DNA from: Microbacterium sp. 70-16
Lineage (GTDB): Bacteria; Actinomycetota; Actinomycetes; Actinomycetales; Microbacteriaceae
Reading direction: 5' to 3'
NCBI RefSeq assembly: GCF_001898315.1
Contig: NZ_MKTQ01000008.1
Coordinates: 174,346 to 238,345 of the forward strand
Length of the DNA stretch: 64,000 bases
Shown here: in pieces, positions 20,954 through 30,651 of the stretch
Numbering within the stretch: the stretch's first letter is position 1
How the letters are laid out: each line of letters starts with the position of its first letter
Notes under the pieces: model-generated
Told to the model about the DNA's origin: nothing
What the model saw: the letters and a program-made list of their open reading frames with translations, nothing else
Databases searched by the model: none
Position numbers and translations under genes: made by a program

Positions 20954-21053
20954 TGTTCGTAATTCAGTCTCTACGAGGCGGAGCGCGGCGCGGAGTCGCG
21001 AGATTCTGCGGCGGTAGACGCTGCCGACGGGCACAGAGACTGAATTGCGAACG
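20954..21053. repeat. Palindromic element, family C copy 2
   Basis: Arm gttcgtaattcagtctct (from 20955) pairs with agagactgaattgcgaac (to 21052), with about 60 nt between. It lies upstream of the DUF559 gene and before the GNAT gene. The total length (100 bp) equals copy 1; the internal sequences differ. Confidence 0.85.
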
Positions 21054-21100
21054 TCGCGGAGCGGCAACGGAGCCGACGCGCGCGACAGCGGCGGGGTGGG

Positions 21101-21106
21101 TAGGGT
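21101..21106 (+). promoter_or_regulatory. Leaderless-type -10 box of the GNAT gene (TAGGGT)
   Basis: TAGGGT ends six bases before the ATG at 21113. Confidence 0.5.
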
Positions 21107-21112
21107 CGAGGC

Positions 21113-21673
21113 ATGGAGCCGGTCACCCTGACGACCACGCGGTTGGAGCTGTCGGCGCCGCGCGAGAGCGACATCGACGAGATCTATGAGGCGTGTCAGG
21201 ATGCCGACACTCAGCGCTACACGACGGTGCCCTCGCCCTACGCCCGGGCGCACGCGGAGGAGTTCGTCCCACGCGTCGCCGCGCAGTGGGCCGAGGGCGT
21301 GCACCTGACCTGGGCGATGCGCGAGGGCCCCGACCTCGCCGGGATGATCGGGCTCTACCGCCTCGACGGGACGGGCGCCGGCGAGATCGGGTACTGGGTG
21401 TCACCGTGGTCACGCCGCCGCGGGCTGCTCGTCGAAGCGGCGAGACGCGTGATCGACTGGGGCTTCTCGGCGGAGGGCACCGGGCTGCAGCGCATCGAAT
21501 GGCGCGCCGTCGTCGGCAACGTCGGCTCGGCCCGCGCCGCACGCGCCCTGGGCTTCCGCTACGAGGGGCTCCTGCGCGCGGGATTGCCCAGCAAACAGGG
21601 CCGCGACGACGGCTGGATCGCGGGGCTGCTCGCCGACGACGACCGCACTCCGCAGGCTTGGCCGATCCTCTGA
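21113..21673 (+). CDS. GNAT-family N-acetyltransferase (RimJ/RimL-like)
   Basis: Acyl-CoA-dependent N-acetyltransferase (186 aa). The start TTTRLELSAPRESD is typical of the RimJ/RimL-type acetyltransferase_3 family. The acetyl-CoA region reads IGYWVSPWSRRRGLLVEAAR (R-x-x-G/A type loop), and NVGSARAARALGFRYEG is the conserved C-terminal helix. The substrate cannot be told from sequence; ribosomal protein N-termini, antibiotics and small amines are all possible in this family. Confidence 0.87.
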   Translation: MEPVTLTTTRLELSAPRESDIDEIYEACQDADTQRYTTVPSPYARAHAEEFVPRVAAQWAEGVHLTWAMREGPDLAGMIGLYRLDGTGAGEIGYWVSPWSRRRGLLVEAARRVIDWGFSAEGTGLQRIEWRAVVGNVGSARAARALGFRYEGLLRAGLPSKQGRDDGWIAGLLADDDRTPQAWPIL

Positions 21674-21694
21674 CGCGATGTCGGGGCTGCGTGG

Positions 21695-21700
21695 CAGGAT
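21695..21700 (+). promoter_or_regulatory. Leaderless-type -10 box of the Fpg/Nei gene (CAGGAT)
   Basis: CAGGAT ends six bases before the ATG at 21707; the hexamer deviates at the first base from TAnnnT. Confidence 0.4.
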
Positions 21701-21706
21701 GGGCCC

Positions 21707-22570
21707 ATGCCCGAGATGCCGGAGGTGCAGGGACTCGTCGACTTCCTCGCCGAGCGTGCCACGGGTGTCACGATCACGAAGGCGGCCGTCGCGAACATCG
21801 CCGCACTGAAGACCTACGACCCGCCGATCGACGCGCTGAAGGGCACGACGATCACGGGGGCCGCGCGCCACGGCAAGTTCGTGGACCTATCGACGGATGC
21901 CGGCACGCACCTCATCTTCCACCTGGCGAAGGCCGGCTGGTTGCGCTGGTACGAGCAACTGCCCGCGACCGTCATCAGACCGGGCAAGACCCCGATCGCA
22001 CTGCGCGTCGGCCTGGATGACGGCGCGGGGTTCGATCTCACCGAAGCCGGCACGAAGAAGTCGCTCGCGGTCTACGCCGTGCGCGACCCGCAGGACGTGC
22101 CTGGCATCGCACGCCTCGGCCCCGATCCGCTCGGTGACGACTTCACCCGCGACGCATTCGCCGAGTTGCTGGCCGGCCGCCGCACGCAGATCAAGGGGGT
22201 GTTGCGCGACCAGTCCAACGTGGCGGGCATCGGCAATGCGTACTCGGATGAGATCCTGCACGCGGCGAAGATGTCGCCGTATGCCCTCGCCGCAACGCTC
22301 GGCGATGACGAGGTGACGAGGCTCTACGACGCGCTGCGGGCGACGCTGACGGATGCCGTGGCGCAGGCATCCGGCAAGCCGCCGGCCGATCTGAAGGATG
22401 CCAAGCGCCGCGGCATGGCCGTCCACGGGCGCCGCGGTCAGGCCTGCCCCGTGTGCGGCGACGAGGTGCGTAGCGTCTTCTTCGCCGACAACTCGCTCGA
22501 GTACTGCCCGACGTGTCAGACGGGTGGAAAGCTGCTCGCCGACCGGAGGTTGAGCCGGCTGCTGAAGTGA
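21707..22570 (+). CDS. Fpg/Nei-family DNA glycosylase
   Basis: Bifunctional DNA glycosylase/AP lyase (287 aa) of the formamidopyrimidine-glycosylase family. MPEMPEV gives the catalytic Pro2 and Glu3 after Met removal. The H2TH region (NVAGIGNAYSDEILH) and a C-terminal zinc finger (CPVCG...CPTCQTGG) are present. Overall it resembles the actinobacterial Nei/Fpg-like clade more than canonical MutM. The stop TGA is formed by the first bases of a downstream dispersed hairpin repeat. Confidence 0.92.
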   Translation: MPEMPEVQGLVDFLAERATGVTITKAAVANIAALKTYDPPIDALKGTTITGAARHGKFVDLSTDAGTHLIFHLAKAGWLRWYEQLPATVIRPGKTPIALRVGLDDGAGFDLTEAGTKKSLAVYAVRDPQDVPGIARLGPDPLGDDFTRDAFAELLAGRRTQIKGVLRDQSNVAGIGNAYSDEILHAAKMSPYALAATLGDDEVTRLYDALRATLTDAVAQASGKPPADLKDAKRRGMAVHGRRGQACPVCGDEVRSVFFADNSLEYCPTCQTGGKLLADRRLSRLLK

Positions 22571-22674
22571 TCTCGATACACCGGCGCTGCCGATCTCGAT
22601 ACACCGGCGCTCCGCGCCGGCACTCGATCACCGATAGGCAGGAACCGGCGCTCCGCGCCGGCACTCGACCACCG
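22568..22674. repeat. Cluster of TGATCTCGATACACC hairpin repeats (one full, two partial)
   Basis: A partial copy is at 22568-22590, a full copy at 22592-22632 with hairpin CCGGCGC-tcc-GCGCCGG and terminal ctcgatcacc, and a second 3' partial copy from 22642. It lies between convergent Fpg/Nei and glpK genes and could serve as a terminator. Confidence 0.8.
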
Positions 22675-22708
22675 GTGGACGGTGGCGCCAGGCGCCAGGC
22701 CCCAGAGG

Positions 22709-24244
22709 TCAGTCGGTGGTGCCCATGAGGATGCGGGCGTCGTCGTCGACCCAGTCGATCGACTTGCCGACGGCCTTCTTCCACTGGCGGTACCGGCGGC
22801 GGCGCTCGTCGGCGCTCATGCCGGGCTCGAATCGCGCATCCTCGCGCCAGTGCGCACGCAGCTCGTCGAGTCCCGACCACACCCCGACTGCGAGACCTGC
22901 CGCGTACGCGGCTCCGAGCGCGGTCGTCTCGACGATCTGCGGCCGCACGACCGGGATCCCGAGGATGTCCGCCTGAAACTGCATGAGCAGCGCGTTGCGG
23001 GTCATCCCGCCGTCCACGCGCAGCTCGCTGAGCGCGCGCCCGGCATCGGCCACGACCGCCTCGATGACATCGCGCGACTGGAACGCCGTCGCCTCGAGCG
23101 CCGCCCGCGCGATGTGCGCCTTCGTCACGTAACGCGTCATGCCGACCAGCGCGCCGCGCGCCTCCGGCCGCCAATACGGCGCGAACAGGCCCGAGAACGC
23201 GGGCACGAAATACGCGCCGCCGTTGTCGTCGACCGAAGCGGCGAGCTCTTCGACCTCTTCCGACGACCTGATGATCCCGAGGTTGTCGCGCAGCCACTGC
23301 ACGAGCGATCCCGTGACGGCGATCGAGCCCTCCAGAGCGTAGTGCGCGGGCGCGTCGCGCAGCCGGTACGCGACCGTGGTGATGAGGCCCGCCTTCGAGC
23401 GCACGATGTCGGTGCCGGTCCCCACGAGCAGGAAGTTGCCGGTGCCGTACGTGTTCTTCGACTCGCCCGCGTCGAAGGCGGTCTGCCCGAACGTCGCCGC
23501 CTGCTGATCGCCGAGGATCCCCGCGATCGGCACACCCTCGAGCTCACCGGGTGAGCGCACCGCGCCGAAGACCTCGGACGACGAGCGGATCTCGGGCAGC
23601 ATCGCGCGCGGGATGCCCCACACCTCGAGCAGCTCGTCTGACCAGTCGAGGGTGCGCAGATCCATCAGCAGCGTCCGCGACGCGTTGGTCACGTCGGTGA
23701 TGTGGATGCCGCCGTCGACGCCGCCGGTGAGGTTCCACACGATCCACGTGTCGGGTGTGCCGAACAGCAGATCGCCGGATGCCGCGGCCTCGCGCGCCCC
23801 GTCGACGTGGTCGAGGATCCAGGCGATCTTCGACGCGGAGAAGTAGGTCGCCAGCGGCAGTCCGGTGGTCTCGGCGAAGGCATCCACGCCGCGCTGTGCG
23901 ATCAGCCGGTCGATGCGCGGCTGCGTGCGGGTGTCCTGCCAGACGAGCGCATTGTGGATCGGCTGCCCCGTGCGACGGTCCCACACGATCGCGGTCTCGC
24001 GTTGGTTGGTGACGCCGACCGCGGCGATGTCGGCGGCCGTCAGCTGTGCCTCAGAGAGGACGTGCGCGATGACCCACTGCGTGTTCGTCCAGATCTCGAC
24101 CGGGTCGTGCTCGACGCGACCCGCGCGCGGGAAGATCTGCTCGTGCTCGCGCTGTGCCGTGCCGACGATCTGCGCCGCCGCGTCGAAGATGATCGCCCGG
24201 GTCGAGGTCGTGCCCTGGTCCACCGCGATCACATGGTGTGGCAC
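22709..24244 (-). CDS. glpK: Glycerol kinase
   Basis: Phosphorylates glycerol to sn-glycerol 3-phosphate (511 aa, normal length). FGGY-family N-terminal phosphate loop [22 protein letters not shown], the FGGY signature region [15 protein letters not shown], and [19 protein letters not shown] follow. A GTG start with AAGGAGGAGA upstream is used. It lies 58 bases downstream of glpD in the same orientation, forming a glycerol catabolic operon. No facilitator gene is beside it. Confidence 0.95.
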   Translation of the reverse strand: MPHHVIAVDQGTTSTRAIIFDAAAQIVGTAQREHEQIFPRAGRVEHDPVEIWTNTQWVIAHVLSEAQLTAADIAAVGVTNQRETAIVWDRRTGQPIHNALVWQDTRTQPRIDRLIAQRGVDAFAETTGLPLATYFSASKIAWILDHVDGAREAAASGDLLFGTPDTWIVWNLTGGVDGGIHITDVTNASRTLLMDLRTLDWSDELLEVWGIPRAMLPEIRSSSEVFGAVRSPGELEGVPIAGILGDQQAATFGQTAFDAGESKNTYGTGNFLLVGTGTDIVRSKAGLITTVAYRLRDAPAHYALEGSIAVTGSLVQWLRDNLGIIRSSEEVEELAASVDDNGGAYFVPAFSGLFAPYWRPEARGALVGMTRYVTKAHIARAALEATAFQSRDVIEAVVADAGRALSELRVDGGMTRNALLMQFQADILGIPVVRPQIVETTALGAAYAAGLAVGVWSGLDELRAHWREDARFEPGMSADERRRRYRQWKKAVGKSIDWVDDDARILMGTTD

Positions 24245-24302
24245 GTCTCCTCCTTGAGCTTCTCGGACGGCGCAGCGCCGCGCGCCGCGCGCACCCGCCT
24301 GA

Positions 24303-26117
24303 TCACGCTACCGCGGACGGCGCTTCTGCCACCGACGCGTCGTCCGCAGCGCCCGGCGCGGCCGCAATGCCCGGCGCGGCAGTCGGCACCGCGGGCTCGG
24401 CCGCGTGCACCTTCGCGAGCGCGCGCTCGACCTCGGCGGCGACAGCCGGGGCATCCCACCCGAGCACCCCGGCGACGGCCTCGCCGACCTCGGCGACGAC
24501 GGCCGGCGTCGCCGAGCCCGTGAACGCGATCGAGGTGCGGCGCAGCAGCAGGTCGTCGAGGTGGACGACCTGCTCAGTCGACGCGAGGTGCCGCAGTTCG
24601 CCCGTGCTGTAGTCGGGCAGGCTCGACAGCGGCGCGTCGGCGGCGTCGAGCTCGATCGCGTCGATGACGGATGCCGCGACGGTGCCGTACCGGTCGAGCA
24701 GGCGCGCCGCGCGCTCGAGACCGACGCGGTCGGCATAGGGGGCAAGCCACTGGCGACGCGCGCGCTCGCTCGTCGGATACCCCGCGCCGCCGCCGATCGG
24801 CAGGCCCTTCGTGCTGCGGGTGCGCGGCCGCGCGAGCTGCTCGAGCGCGCGGTCGGCGAGGTGGGCGGCGGAGGCGCGGAACGTCGTCCACTTTCCGCCG
24901 ACGAGGCTCAGCACGGTCGCCGCGACCGTGCCGGGCAGCTCTTGCGCCTCGATGCGGTAGTCGCGCGAGACGAACCCGGGCGCGGTGCCACCATGGCCGG
25001 GCAGCGGGCGGACGCCCGAGAACCGGAACACGATCTGCGAGCGGTCGACCACGATCTCGGGGAAGACATGCCCGATCAGGTCGAAGAAGTAGTCGACCTC
25101 TTCTTCCGTGCACACCACGGGCTCGCGCATGTCGTGCTCGAGGTCGGTCGTCCCGACGAGCACCCGACCCTTGAGCGGGTAGATGAGCACGATGCGGCCG
25201 TCGGAGTGCTCGAAGAACAGCTCGCGACCGCCCGCCGCCGCCAGCAGCTCGGGGTGGTCGAGCACGATGTGCGACCCCTTCGTGCCGCCCATGAACCGGC
25301 TGGGGTCGCCGAGTGCTTCGTTGGTCAGGTCGGTCCAGGGGCCCGAGGCGTTGACGACGACGGATGCCGTGAACCGGTACTCCCCCGCCACATCGCGCAA
25401 CACGATCGCGCCGTCGTCGGCGCCGACGGCCGTCGTGTAGTTCGCGGCGCGTGCGCGGTCAGCACTGCGGTCGTCACCGGCCACGCGCCCGTCGCGCAGC
25501 CCGTCGCGCAGGACGTCACCGGCGAGACGCTCGGGGTCGCGCAGCGAGGCATCCCAGTATGTCGCCGTGTACTTCACGCGCGGGTTGAGGCTCGGCAGCT
25601 GCTGCAGCGAGCGCTTGCGGCCGTGGAACGCGTGCCGCGGAACCGTGTGGCCCGCCATGCCCGCGCCGAACAGCCCGCCGCCGCGTGAGAACGAGTCGTA
25701 GATGACCAGGCCGATCTTGATGAGGGCCGCTCCGCGCTCGCGCGGCTTGCCGGCGCCGTGGCGCAGGAACCGCAGCGGCGCCGACAGCACACCCGAGAAC
25801 GTCGAGTAGATCGGGATCGTGGTCTGCAGCGGGCGCACGAAGTGCGGGGCCGTCTTCAGCAGGGCGTTGCGCTCGGTGACGGCTTCGTGCACGAGGCGGA
25901 ACTCGCCGTTCTCGAGGTAGCGGATGCCGCCGTGGATCATGTGGCTGGAAGCCGCGGACGCACCGCTGATGAAGTCGTCCCGCTCGACGAGGGCGACATC
26001 GACGCCCTGCAGAGCCAGGTCGCGGAAGGTCGCGATGCCGTTGATCCCGCCGCCGATGATCAGCACGTCGGCGAACGGACGGTCGCGCAGTGCGCGGTGC
26101 TGCGGCTGCTCAGGCAT
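24303..26117 (-). CDS. glpD: Glycerol-3-phosphate dehydrogenase, aerobic FAD-dependent
   Basis: Membrane-associated flavoenzyme (604 aa) oxidising glycerol 3-phosphate to dihydroxyacetone phosphate. The FAD fold [16 protein letters not shown] is at the N-terminus, [21 protein letters not shown] is the family signature, and a DAO_C domain follows. The last 40 or so residues are an Ala/Pro-rich tail of low complexity, unlike the family core. An AGAAGGAG ribosome site precedes the ATG. It is transcribed away from the rib operon. Confidence 0.94.
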   Translation of the reverse strand: MPEQPQHRALRDRPFADVLIIGGGINGIATFRDLALQGVDVALVERDDFISGASAASSHMIHGGIRYLENGEFRLVHEAVTERNALLKTAPHFVRPLQTTIPIYSTFSGVLSAPLRFLRHGAGKPRERGAALIKIGLVIYDSFSRGGGLFGAGMAGHTVPRHAFHGRKRSLQQLPSLNPRVKYTATYWDASLRDPERLAGDVLRDGLRDGRVAGDDRSADRARAANYTTAVGADDGAIVLRDVAGEYRFTASVVVNASGPWTDLTNEALGDPSRFMGGTKGSHIVLDHPELLAAAGGRELFFEHSDGRIVLIYPLKGRVLVGTTDLEHDMREPVVCTEEEVDYFFDLIGHVFPEIVVDRSQIVFRFSGVRPLPGHGGTAPGFVSRDYRIEAQELPGTVAATVLSLVGGKWTTFRASAAHLADRALEQLARPRTRSTKGLPIGGGAGYPTSERARRQWLAPYADRVGLERAARLLDRYGTVAASVIDAIELDAADAPLSSLPDYSTGELRHLASTEQVVHLDDLLLRRTSIAFTGSATPAVVAEVGEAVAGVLGWDAPAVAAEVERALAKVHAAEPAVPTAAPGIAAAPGAADDASVAEAPSAVA

Positions 26118-26221
26118 CCCACTCCTTCTCTCCGCTTCCAGGCTAATCGGTATGGCAGACGTCCCGGCCCGCGACGGGCACAGGCCCGCTGGGGATACGG
26201 AATGAAATACGCGCGAGTGCG

Positions 26222-26247
26222 TTGACTAAGATGGAGAGCAGTACAAC
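26222..26247 (+). promoter_or_regulatory. Possible promoter of the riboflavin operon
   Basis: TTGACT (26222-26227) is followed by TAAGAT (26227-26232) or TACAAC (26242-26247) just before the riboswitch. Neither pairing has ideal spacing, so the assignment is tentative. Confidence 0.3.
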
Positions 26248-26406
26248 GTGCTCCGGGGTCGGTGTGAATCCGAACCGGCGGTGACAGTCCGCGAGCCCGC
26301 GCGGTCGGCAACGATTGCGAGGGTTGACCTGGTGGAATTCCGGGACCGACGGTGATGCGACGCAACTCGAATGGGTTGATCGCTAGTCCGGATGGGAGGC
26401 AGCACG
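26247..26406 (+). promoter_or_regulatory. FMN riboswitch (RFN element)
   Basis: Conserved RFN blocks are visible in order: ggggtcggtgtgaatccgaa, ccggcggtgacagtccgcgag, gacctggtggaattccggga, ccgacggtgatg, and agtccggatgggaggcagc. P1 closes between cgtgct (26247-26252) and agcacg (26401-26406). FMN binding would repress the downstream rib operon. A pyrimidine-rich segment (cctccccgccc, 26426-26436) lies between the aptamer and the GAGGACGAGGG ribosome site of ribD and could be its antisequester partner. The 26118-26477 gap contains nothing else of note. Confidence 0.93.
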
Positions 26407-26477
26407 AGCGGTGGGCGCACGGCGCCTCCCCGCCCGCGGCGCCTGCCGATCCCCGGAACCTGATCTGAGGACGAGGG

Positions 26478-27545
26478 ATGGCCGCCACCGAACGCGAACA
26501 GCAGGCGATGCGCCGCGCGCTGACGCTGGCGCGGAACGGGCCCCGCGGGGTCAACCCGCAGGTCGGCGCCGTCATCCTCTCGCCCGCCGGCGACACGCTC
26601 GCCGAAGGCTGGCACCGCGGGGCCGGCACACCGCACGCCGAGGTCGACGCGCTCTCGCAGATGTCACCGGATGCCGTGCGCGGCGCGACCGCCGTCGTGA
26701 CGCTCGAGCCGTGCAACCACACCGGACGCACGGGCCCGTGCGCGCAGGCGCTGCTGGAAGCCGGCATCGCACGCGTCGTGTACGCCGTCGACGACCCCGG
26801 CGCCGCCTCGGGCGGGGGCGGCGCGCACCTGCGCGCGGCAGGCGTCGACGTCGAGTCGGGTCTGCTCGCGGACGAGGGCGCGGCACTGCTGGAGTCGTGG
26901 CTGACCGTGCAGCGCCTCGGCCGCCCGCACGTCACGGTCAAGTGGGCGCAGTCGCTCGACGGGCGCGCCGCGGCATCCGACGGCACCAGCCAGTGGATCA
27001 CCGGACCCGACGCCCGCGCCGACGTGCACCGTCGCCGCAGCGAAGCGGATGCCATCGTCGCCGGCATCGGCACGGTGCTCGCCGACGACCCCGCGCTCAC
27101 CGCGCGCCGTGCCGACGGCACCCTGTTCGAACACCAGCCGATGCCCGTCGTGCTGGGCGATCGCATCGTCCCCGAGCAGGCGGCCGTCCGCCGGCATCCA
27201 CGCGCACTGCTGCAGCGCTCGGGCGCCAACCTCTTCGCCGAGCACGAGGGCGACGCGCTCGCAGACTCGCTGCTGGTCGAACTGCGCGACGCCGGTGTGC
27301 AGCGCGTCTTCGTCGAGGGCGGGCCGACGATCGCGAGCGCGTTCCTGCGTGCGGGTCTCGCCGACGAGGTGCTCGTCTACCTCGCCCCGACCCTGATCGG
27401 CTACGGCCCGGACGGCACCGATCACCCCGCCGTGCGCATGCTCGGCGTCGAGACGATCGCGCAGCAGCGTCGCCTCGACATCGCCGCGATCGAGCGCCTC
27501 GGCGACGACCTGCTGATCATCGCCACACCGGAAAGGACTGCCTGA
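26478..27545 (+). CDS. ribD: Bifunctional riboflavin deaminase/reductase
   Basis: Second and third steps of riboflavin synthesis (355 aa). The N-terminal deaminase has zinc motifs HAEVDAL and PCNHTGRTGPC. The C-terminal reductase begins around VTVKWAQSLDGRAA and carries EGGPTIASAFL. First gene behind the FMN riboswitch; ribE starts one base after its stop. Confidence 0.95.
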   Translation: MAATEREQQAMRRALTLARNGPRGVNPQVGAVILSPAGDTLAEGWHRGAGTPHAEVDALSQMSPDAVRGATAVVTLEPCNHTGRTGPCAQALLEAGIARVVYAVDDPGAASGGGGAHLRAAGVDVESGLLADEGAALLESWLTVQRLGRPHVTVKWAQSLDGRAAASDGTSQWITGPDARADVHRRRSEADAIVAGIGTVLADDPALTARRADGTLFEHQPMPVVLGDRIVPEQAAVRRHPRALLQRSGANLFAEHEGDALADSLLVELRDAGVQRVFVEGGPTIASAFLRAGLADEVLVYLAPTLIGYGPDGTDHPAVRMLGVETIAQQRRLDIAAIERLGDDLLIIATPERTA

Positions 27546-27546
27546 C

Positions 27547-28236
27547 ATGTTCACGGGAATCATCGAAGAGCGCGGCACCGTCACCGCCATCGCCCCCTCG
27601 GGCGACGGCGTGCGGCTGACCGTGCACGCCCCGCTCGCCGTCTCAGACGCGCACCAGGGCGACTCGATCTCGATCAGCGGCGTATGCCTGACGGTCGTCG
27701 ATCAGGGCGACGACTGGTTCACCGCCGACGTCATGCGCCAGACGCTGGACATGTCGACGCTCGGCGAACTGACCGAGGGCTCGCCCGTCAATGTCGAGCG
27801 CGCCGTCTCGTCGCACACGCGACTCGGCGGACACATCGTGCAGGGCCACGTCGACGGCACCGGCGAAGTGCTCGAGGTGCGCCCGGGCGCGCAGTGGCAG
27901 GTGATCCGGTTCCGGATGCCGCGCGAGCTCGCGCCCCTCGTCGTCGACAAGGGCTCGATCACCGTCGACGGGGTGTCGCTCACGGTCAGCGCCGTGTCGC
28001 CGGCCGGCCCCTCGACAAGCTCGGGGGCCACCTCGACGACCTCGGGGACCAGCCCCTCGACAGGCTCGGGGACCACCGACTGGTTCGAAGTGTCGCTCAT
28101 CCCGGAGACCCTCGAGGTCACGACCCTCGGCGCCCGCACGGTCGGCGACCGCGTCAACCTCGAGACCGACATCCTGGCGCGGCACGTCCAGCGCCTTCTC
28201 GCATTCACCACCATCAACGAAGGAGGCTCACGATGA
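27547..28236 (+). CDS. ribE: Riboflavin synthase alpha chain (with repeat-derived insertion)
   Basis: Dismutates two 6,7-dimethyl-8-ribityllumazines to riboflavin (229 aa). Two lumazine-binding repeats are present: MFTGIIEERGTV...DSISISGVCLTV, and GHIVQGHVDGTGEV...KGSITVDGVSLTVSAV. Between VSAVSP and DWFEVSLIPETL about 25 residues rich in Ser/Thr/Gly (PSTSSGATSTTSG...) interrupt the second repeat. They are encoded by three units of the dispersed cccttcgacaagctcaggg-type repeat (28006-28077) and make the protein longer than usual. The frame stays open, so the enzyme is probably functional with an extended loop. Confidence 0.93.
   Translation: MFTGIIEERGTVTAIAPSGDGVRLTVHAPLAVSDAHQGDSISISGVCLTVVDQGDDWFTADVMRQTLDMSTLGELTEGSPVNVERAVSSHTRLGGHIVQGHVDGTGEVLEVRPGAQWQVIRFRMPRELAPLVVDKGSITVDGVSLTVSAVSPAGPSTSSGATSTTSGTSPSTGSGTTDWFEVSLIPETLEVTTLGARTVGDRVNLETDILARHVQRLLAFTTINEGGSR
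28006..28077. repeat. Three in-frame units of the dispersed repeat inside ribE
   Basis: ggcccctcgacaagctcggg, a diverged middle unit (acctcgacgacctcggggac), and gcccctcgacaggctcgggg. The array adds a Ser/Thr/Gly loop without breaking the frame. Confidence 0.8.
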
Positions 28237-29519
28237 GCCTTGCCACCATCCCCGAGGCCCTCGACGCGCTGCGCGCAGGGCGACCGGTCATCGTCGCCGA
28301 CGATGAGAACCGCGAGAACGAGGGCGACATCATCCTGTCGGCCCAGCTCGCGACGCCCGAATGGCTCGCCTGGACGATCCGATGGTCCAGCGGGTTCCTC
28401 TGCGCGCCGATGCCCGCCGACTGGGCCGACCGTCTCGACCTGCCGCCCATGGTGGCGGTCAACGAGGATGCCCGCGGCACGGCCTACACCGTGAGCGTGG
28501 ACGCCGCCGATCGCGTCTCGACCGGCATCAGCGCGACCGACCGCTCGCACACCCTGAACGTGCTCGCCGACCCGGCATCCACGCCGGCATCGGTCATCCG
28601 CCCCGGGCATGTGCTGCCGCTGCGCGCCGTCGACGGGGGCGTGCGCGAGCGCGCCGGCCACACCGAAGCAGGCGTCGAGCTCATGAAGCTCGCGGGACTG
28701 CAGCCGGTCGCCGCGATCGGCGAGGTCGTCGCCGAGGACGGCTCGATGATGCGGTTGCCGGGTCTTCTCGAGATGGGCGAGCGCGAAGGCATCCCGGTCA
28801 TCACGATCGAGCAGCTCATCGAGTACCTCGACGGGCTCGACACGGCGACCGGCGACCACGCCGCACCCGCCGAGCACCCGGCCCGTCGCCGCGTGAGCCT
28901 GCGCGCCGAGGCGCATGTGCCGACCTCGCACGGGCACTTCCGCTTCCTCGCGTACAAGGACCGCGTGACCGGCACCGACCACATCGCGGTCGTCTCGGGC
29001 GATCTCACCGAAGAAGCTCCGCTGGTGCGCGTGCACTCGGAGTGCCTGACCGGCGAGGCGTTCGGCTCGCTCAAGTGCGAGTGCGGGCCGCAGCTGGACG
29101 CCGCGCTGGACTCCATCGAGCAGGATGGTGGCGTCGTCATCTACATGCGCGGTCATGAGGGTCGCGGCATCGGCCTCATCAACAAGCTGCGCGCGTACAG
29201 CCTGCAAGAGCGCGGGATGGACACCGTCGACGCCAACCTGGCGCTGGGCCTGCCGGCCGACGCGCGCGACTACGCCGCGGCGGCGGGCATCCTCGCCGAC
29301 CTCGGCGTCGAGAAGATCCGTCTGCTGACGAACAACACCGACAAGGTCAACCAGCTGCGCGAACTCGGTCTCGACATCGTCGAGCAGGTTCCGCTGCTCG
29401 TCGGCGTCGGCGCGAACAACCACCAGTACCTCGCCACCAAGCGCGACCGCATGGGGCACATCATCGACGCGGACGCGCTCGACGCGGCGCTCGCGCACAG
29501 CACGGAGGAGCACGCATGA
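28233..29519 (+). CDS. ribBA: Bifunctional DHBP synthase / GTP cyclohydrolase II
   Basis: Supplies both precursors of riboflavin (428 aa). The N-terminal RibB domain has [11 protein letters not shown] and the later [13 protein letters not shown]. The C-terminal RibA domain has zinc cysteines in [19 protein letters not shown] and [14 protein letters not shown]. The ATG overlaps the ribE stop (ATGA) and has AGGAGG upstream. The stop overlaps ribH. Confidence 0.95.
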   Translation: MSLATIPEALDALRAGRPVIVADDENRENEGDIILSAQLATPEWLAWTIRWSSGFLCAPMPADWADRLDLPPMVAVNEDARGTAYTVSVDAADRVSTGISATDRSHTLNVLADPASTPASVIRPGHVLPLRAVDGGVRERAGHTEAGVELMKLAGLQPVAAIGEVVAEDGSMMRLPGLLEMGEREGIPVITIEQLIEYLDGLDTATGDHAAPAEHPARRRVSLRAEAHVPTSHGHFRFLAYKDRVTGTDHIAVVSGDLTEEAPLVRVHSECLTGEAFGSLKCECGPQLDAALDSIEQDGGVVIYMRGHEGRGIGLINKLRAYSLQERGMDTVDANLALGLPADARDYAAAAGILADLGVEKIRLLTNNTDKVNQLRELGLDIVEQVPLLVGVGANNHQYLATKRDRMGHIIDADALDAALAHSTEEHA

Positions 29520-29989
29520 GCGGCCACGGAGCCCCCGAGACCCTGCCCATCGACGCGACGGGCCTGCGCGTCGTCGTGATCGCGGGTCTGTGGCACGACG
29601 TCATCACGGACGGCCTGATCGCGGGCGCCGGACGGGTGCTCGACGCGGCGGATGCCTCGTGGCGACTCGTACGTGTGCCCGGCTCGTTCGAGCTTCCGGT
29701 CGCGGCGAAGGCTGCGCTGGAGTCGGGCGCCGACGCCGTGGTCGCGCTCGGCGTGATCATCCGCGGCGGCACCCCGCACTTCGAGTTCGTCTCGTCGGCC
29801 GCGACCGATGGCCTCACCCGCGTCGCGCTCGACACCGGCAAGCCCGTCGGGTTCGGCGTGCTGACCCTGGACGACGAGCAGCAGGGCCTCGACCGTGCGG
29901 GACTGCCCGGCTCGAAGGAAGACAAGGGCGCGGAAGCGGCCGATGCCGCGCTGCGCACCGCGCTGCTGCTGCGCGAGCTGCGCGGCTGA
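29516..29989 (+). CDS. ribH: 6,7-dimethyl-8-ribityllumazine synthase
   Basis: Condenses the two branch products to the lumazine (157 aa). The motifs [26 protein letters not shown] (with the catalytic His) and [12 protein letters not shown] are present. Four-base overlap with ribBA. Last gene of the rib operon. Confidence 0.95.
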   Translation: MSGHGAPETLPIDATGLRVVVIAGLWHDVITDGLIAGAGRVLDAADASWRLVRVPGSFELPVAAKAALESGADAVVALGVIIRGGTPHFEFVSSAATDGLTRVALDTGKPVGFGVLTLDDEQQGLDRAGLPGSKEDKGAEAADAALRTALLLRELRG

Positions 29990-30067
29990 CCCGGCGCGCC
30001 CCGGCTCACCCCGGCTCGCGTTCGCGGGCGCACGAGGCGCGGCGCCCCACGCACGCACGCCTTCAGG

Positions 30068-30073
30068 TAGCCT
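30068..30073 (+). promoter_or_regulatory. Leaderless-type -10 box (TAGCCT) of the 30080 gene
   Basis: TAGCCT ends six bases before the ATG at 30080, so this gene is probably transcribed independently of ribH. Confidence 0.5.
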
Positions 30074-30079
30074 GAGGGT

Positions 30080-30430
30080 ATGGAGATCCTGCGTCACGCC
30101 GTCGTCCTCGTCCACCTCGTCGGGTTCGCCGTGCTCTTCGGCGCCTGGGTCGTCGAAGCGTTCGGCCAGCGCCGCTTCACGCGCCTCATGAGCTGGGGCA
30201 TGGTCATCGCCGCCGTCGCCGGCCTCGCGCTGGCCGCTCCGTGGGGCATCGACGGCAGCCTCAACTACGCGAAGCTCGGCACCAAGCTCGTCGTGCTGCT
30301 CGCGATCGGCGCCCTGCTGGGCATCGGCACGAGTCGCCAGCGCAAGAGCGGATCGGTCGCGCCGGCGCTGTTCTGGTCGGTGGGCATCCTGACCCTCGTC
30401 AACGCGGGTATCGCCGTCCTCTGGCGCTGA
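30080..30430 (+). CDS. Small four-helix membrane protein of unknown function
   Basis: 116 aa with four hydrophobic segments (about 5-28, 36-54, 66-84, 93-114) and short polar loops, including a basic one (TSRQRKSG). The pattern HxxGF at the first helix resembles small actinobacterial membrane proteins sometimes mis-named Fe-S proteins; no Cys residues are present, so that label is not supported. Function unknown. Confidence 0.75.
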   Translation: MEILRHAVVLVHLVGFAVLFGAWVVEAFGQRRFTRLMSWGMVIAAVAGLALAAPWGIDGSLNYAKLGTKLVVLLAIGALLGIGTSRQRKSGSVAPALFWSVGILTLVNAGIAVLWR

Positions 30431-30501
30431 GCCGCGCCACCGCGTGACCCCGGGCGACGCCCGAATGCGACCCGCACTCGCCCCACCGCGCGCCCGCGGA
30501 G

Positions 30502-30507
30502 TAGACT
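30502..30507 (+). promoter_or_regulatory. -10-like box (TAGACT) upstream of the MHS transporter
   Basis: TAGACT lies six bases before an in-frame TTG at 30514 and 144 bases before the ATG chosen for the transporter. It marks either a 138-nt leader or a longer protein. Confidence 0.4.
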
Positions 30508-30651
30508 GAACGTTTGTGCGCCGGGACTCTGCCGGCGCCCCGGTGCCCCCTATGCTGTGGCGCCCGTCGCACAACCCCTGCCCCGGACGCCTCCCACCGG
30601 CGCGTCCCACGAGGACCCTCGACGATTCATCGACAGGTAGTCCCTCCCCGT

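Noticed and set aside
22683..22697. TGGCGCCAGGCGCCA as a glpK terminator
   Set aside because: Only a 7-bp stem with a one-base loop and no T-run; too weak to list separately from the neighbouring repeats.
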